Assembly: GCA_963751665.1 (NCBI GenBank)
Contig: CAVVVF010000001.1
Span: forward strand, 124,001-188,000
Source of the DNA: AC-69 sp963751665
GTDB lineage: Bacteria > Actinomycetota > UBA4738 > HRBIN12
Length of the DNA stretch: 64,000 nt
Reading direction: 5' to 3'
The position numbers and the translations under genes were made by a program. Below are positions 63,666 to 64,000 of this stretch, piece by piece. The stretch's first letter is position 1, and every line of letters begins with the position of its first letter. The notes below the pieces were generated by a model. That model saw nothing but the letters and a program-made list of their open reading frames with translations. It did not search any database and was not told where the DNA came from.

Positions 63666-64000
63666 TGCCCGCGAAGACCAGGGGGAGGGCGCCGGCGCGC
63701 CCGAAGGCGCGCCGGCGCCCCCCCACCAAGTCCAAGTCAGCACGGCCGAAGGTCCGCCAGCACCTCGGCCCCTGGGCCCGGGACGCCCTGGGGATCGGCC
63801 TGATGGTGTTCGCCCTGATCTCGATCCTCGGCCTGTGGTTCGACGCGGCCGGGTTCGTCGGGCGGGGCATCGAGCTCATGCTGGAGGGCCTGGTGGGGCA
63901 GGCCGCGGTGCTGTTCCCCCTCCTCGCGCTGTACTGGGGGATCCTGCTCCTTCGGGGGACGGCTGAGGACGTGCGGGCCCGGATGTTCATCGGGTTCGCC
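63665..64000 (+). CDS. ftsK: DNA translocase FtsK/SpoIIIE, 3' end outside window
   Basis: GTG 63665 overlaps the rnj stop. The first 112 residues are visible: a very basic N-terminus (Arg/Lys/Ala/Pro), then TM helices (ALGIGLMVFALISILGLWF; VLFPLLALYWGILLLRG) of the FtsK septum-anchoring domain. The motor domain lies beyond the window. Assigned from the membrane pattern plus the dapA-rnj-ftsK order. Confidence 0.82.
   Translation, partial: MPAKTRGRAPARPKARRRPPTKSKSARPKVRQHLGPWARDALGIGLMVFALISILGLWFDAAGFVGRGIELMLEGLVGQAAVLFPLLALYWGILLLRGTAEDVRARMFIGFA
63687..63720 (+). terminator. Perfect 15-bp hairpin in the first codons of ftsK
   Basis: GGGCGCCGGCGCGCC-CGAA-GGCGCGCCGGCGCCC, starting 22 bases after the ftsK start. 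Extremely stable, no U-tract after it (a C7 run follows). It may limit read-through from rnj, hinder early translation of ftsK, or simply follow from Arg/Ala/Pro codons. Confidence 0.4.

Overview
The window is 64 kb of GC-rich (roughly 70% by eye), densely packed DNA from an actinomycete-type bacterium, probably an uncultured member of Actinomycetota. Support: a DUF2469 gene next to rnhB, a WhiG-type sigma factor downstream of dprA and xerC, the mutM-acyP-smc-ftsY order, rpsO-pnp, dapA-RNase J-ftsK, TANNNT -10 boxes placed directly upstream of GTG/ATG starts, and many 1-4 base ATGA/GTGA overlaps. I see no rRNA, tRNA, CRISPR array, insertion sequence or prophage. The window begins inside mutM and ends inside ftsK.

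Layout. 1-2 kb: 3' end of mutM, a decayed SnoaL-like gene, nicotinamidase, acylphosphatase. 2-13 kb: chromosome segregation (smc), protein targeting (ftsY, ffh, with a CheY-like gene between them), ribosome and RNA modification genes (rpsP, khpA, rimM, trmD, rplS), lepB, rnhB, DUF2469. 13-18 kb: yraN-comM-dprA, xerC, WhiG-like sigma factor. 18-21 kb: secreted M23 peptidase-like protein, PQQ-repeat protein, membrane protein. 21-31.7 kb: rpsB-tsf-pyrH-frr-cdsA-dxr-rseP, then a two-component system and a YjbQ gene inserted before ispG. 31.7-35.6 kb: trpE-trpG on the minus strand and a large secreted protein. 35.6-44.3 kb: proS, a small unknown gene, then rimP-nusA-ylxR-infB-ylxP-rbfA-nrnA-truB behind a leader with an intrinsic-terminator-like hairpin. 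44.3-49.3 kb: an envelope island (YbhN-like flippase-type protein, PAP2 phosphatase, lipoprotein, a PAP2-like/kinase fusion, orphan osmoprotectant-binding lipoprotein). 49.4-56.3 kb: ribF, CapA-like, rpsO, pnp, M16 peptidase, dapB. 56.3-61 kb: accessory genes (LmbE, GNAT-SCP2, LysE, SixA, lipoprotein, cobalamin adenosyltransferase). 61-64 kb: dapA, rnj, ftsK.

Together the genes form the conserved translation, secretion, lipid, isoprenoid and lysine/peptidoglycan-precursor core of the chromosome, with small accessory blocks inserted at its seams. Two features run through the whole window. First, many promoters appear to drive leaderless or nearly leaderless messages. Second, over 45 single-base indels break conserved and mostly essential genes (smc, ftsY, ffh, lepB, rnhB, comM, dprA, tsf, pyrH, dxr, truB, rnj and others), while long stretches such as 27-42 kb are clean. 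At 13 sites I checked base by base, removing one C restores the protein. I read these as sequencing or assembly errors and annotate the affected genes as whole genes, but this should be checked in the reads before any gene is called a pseudogene.
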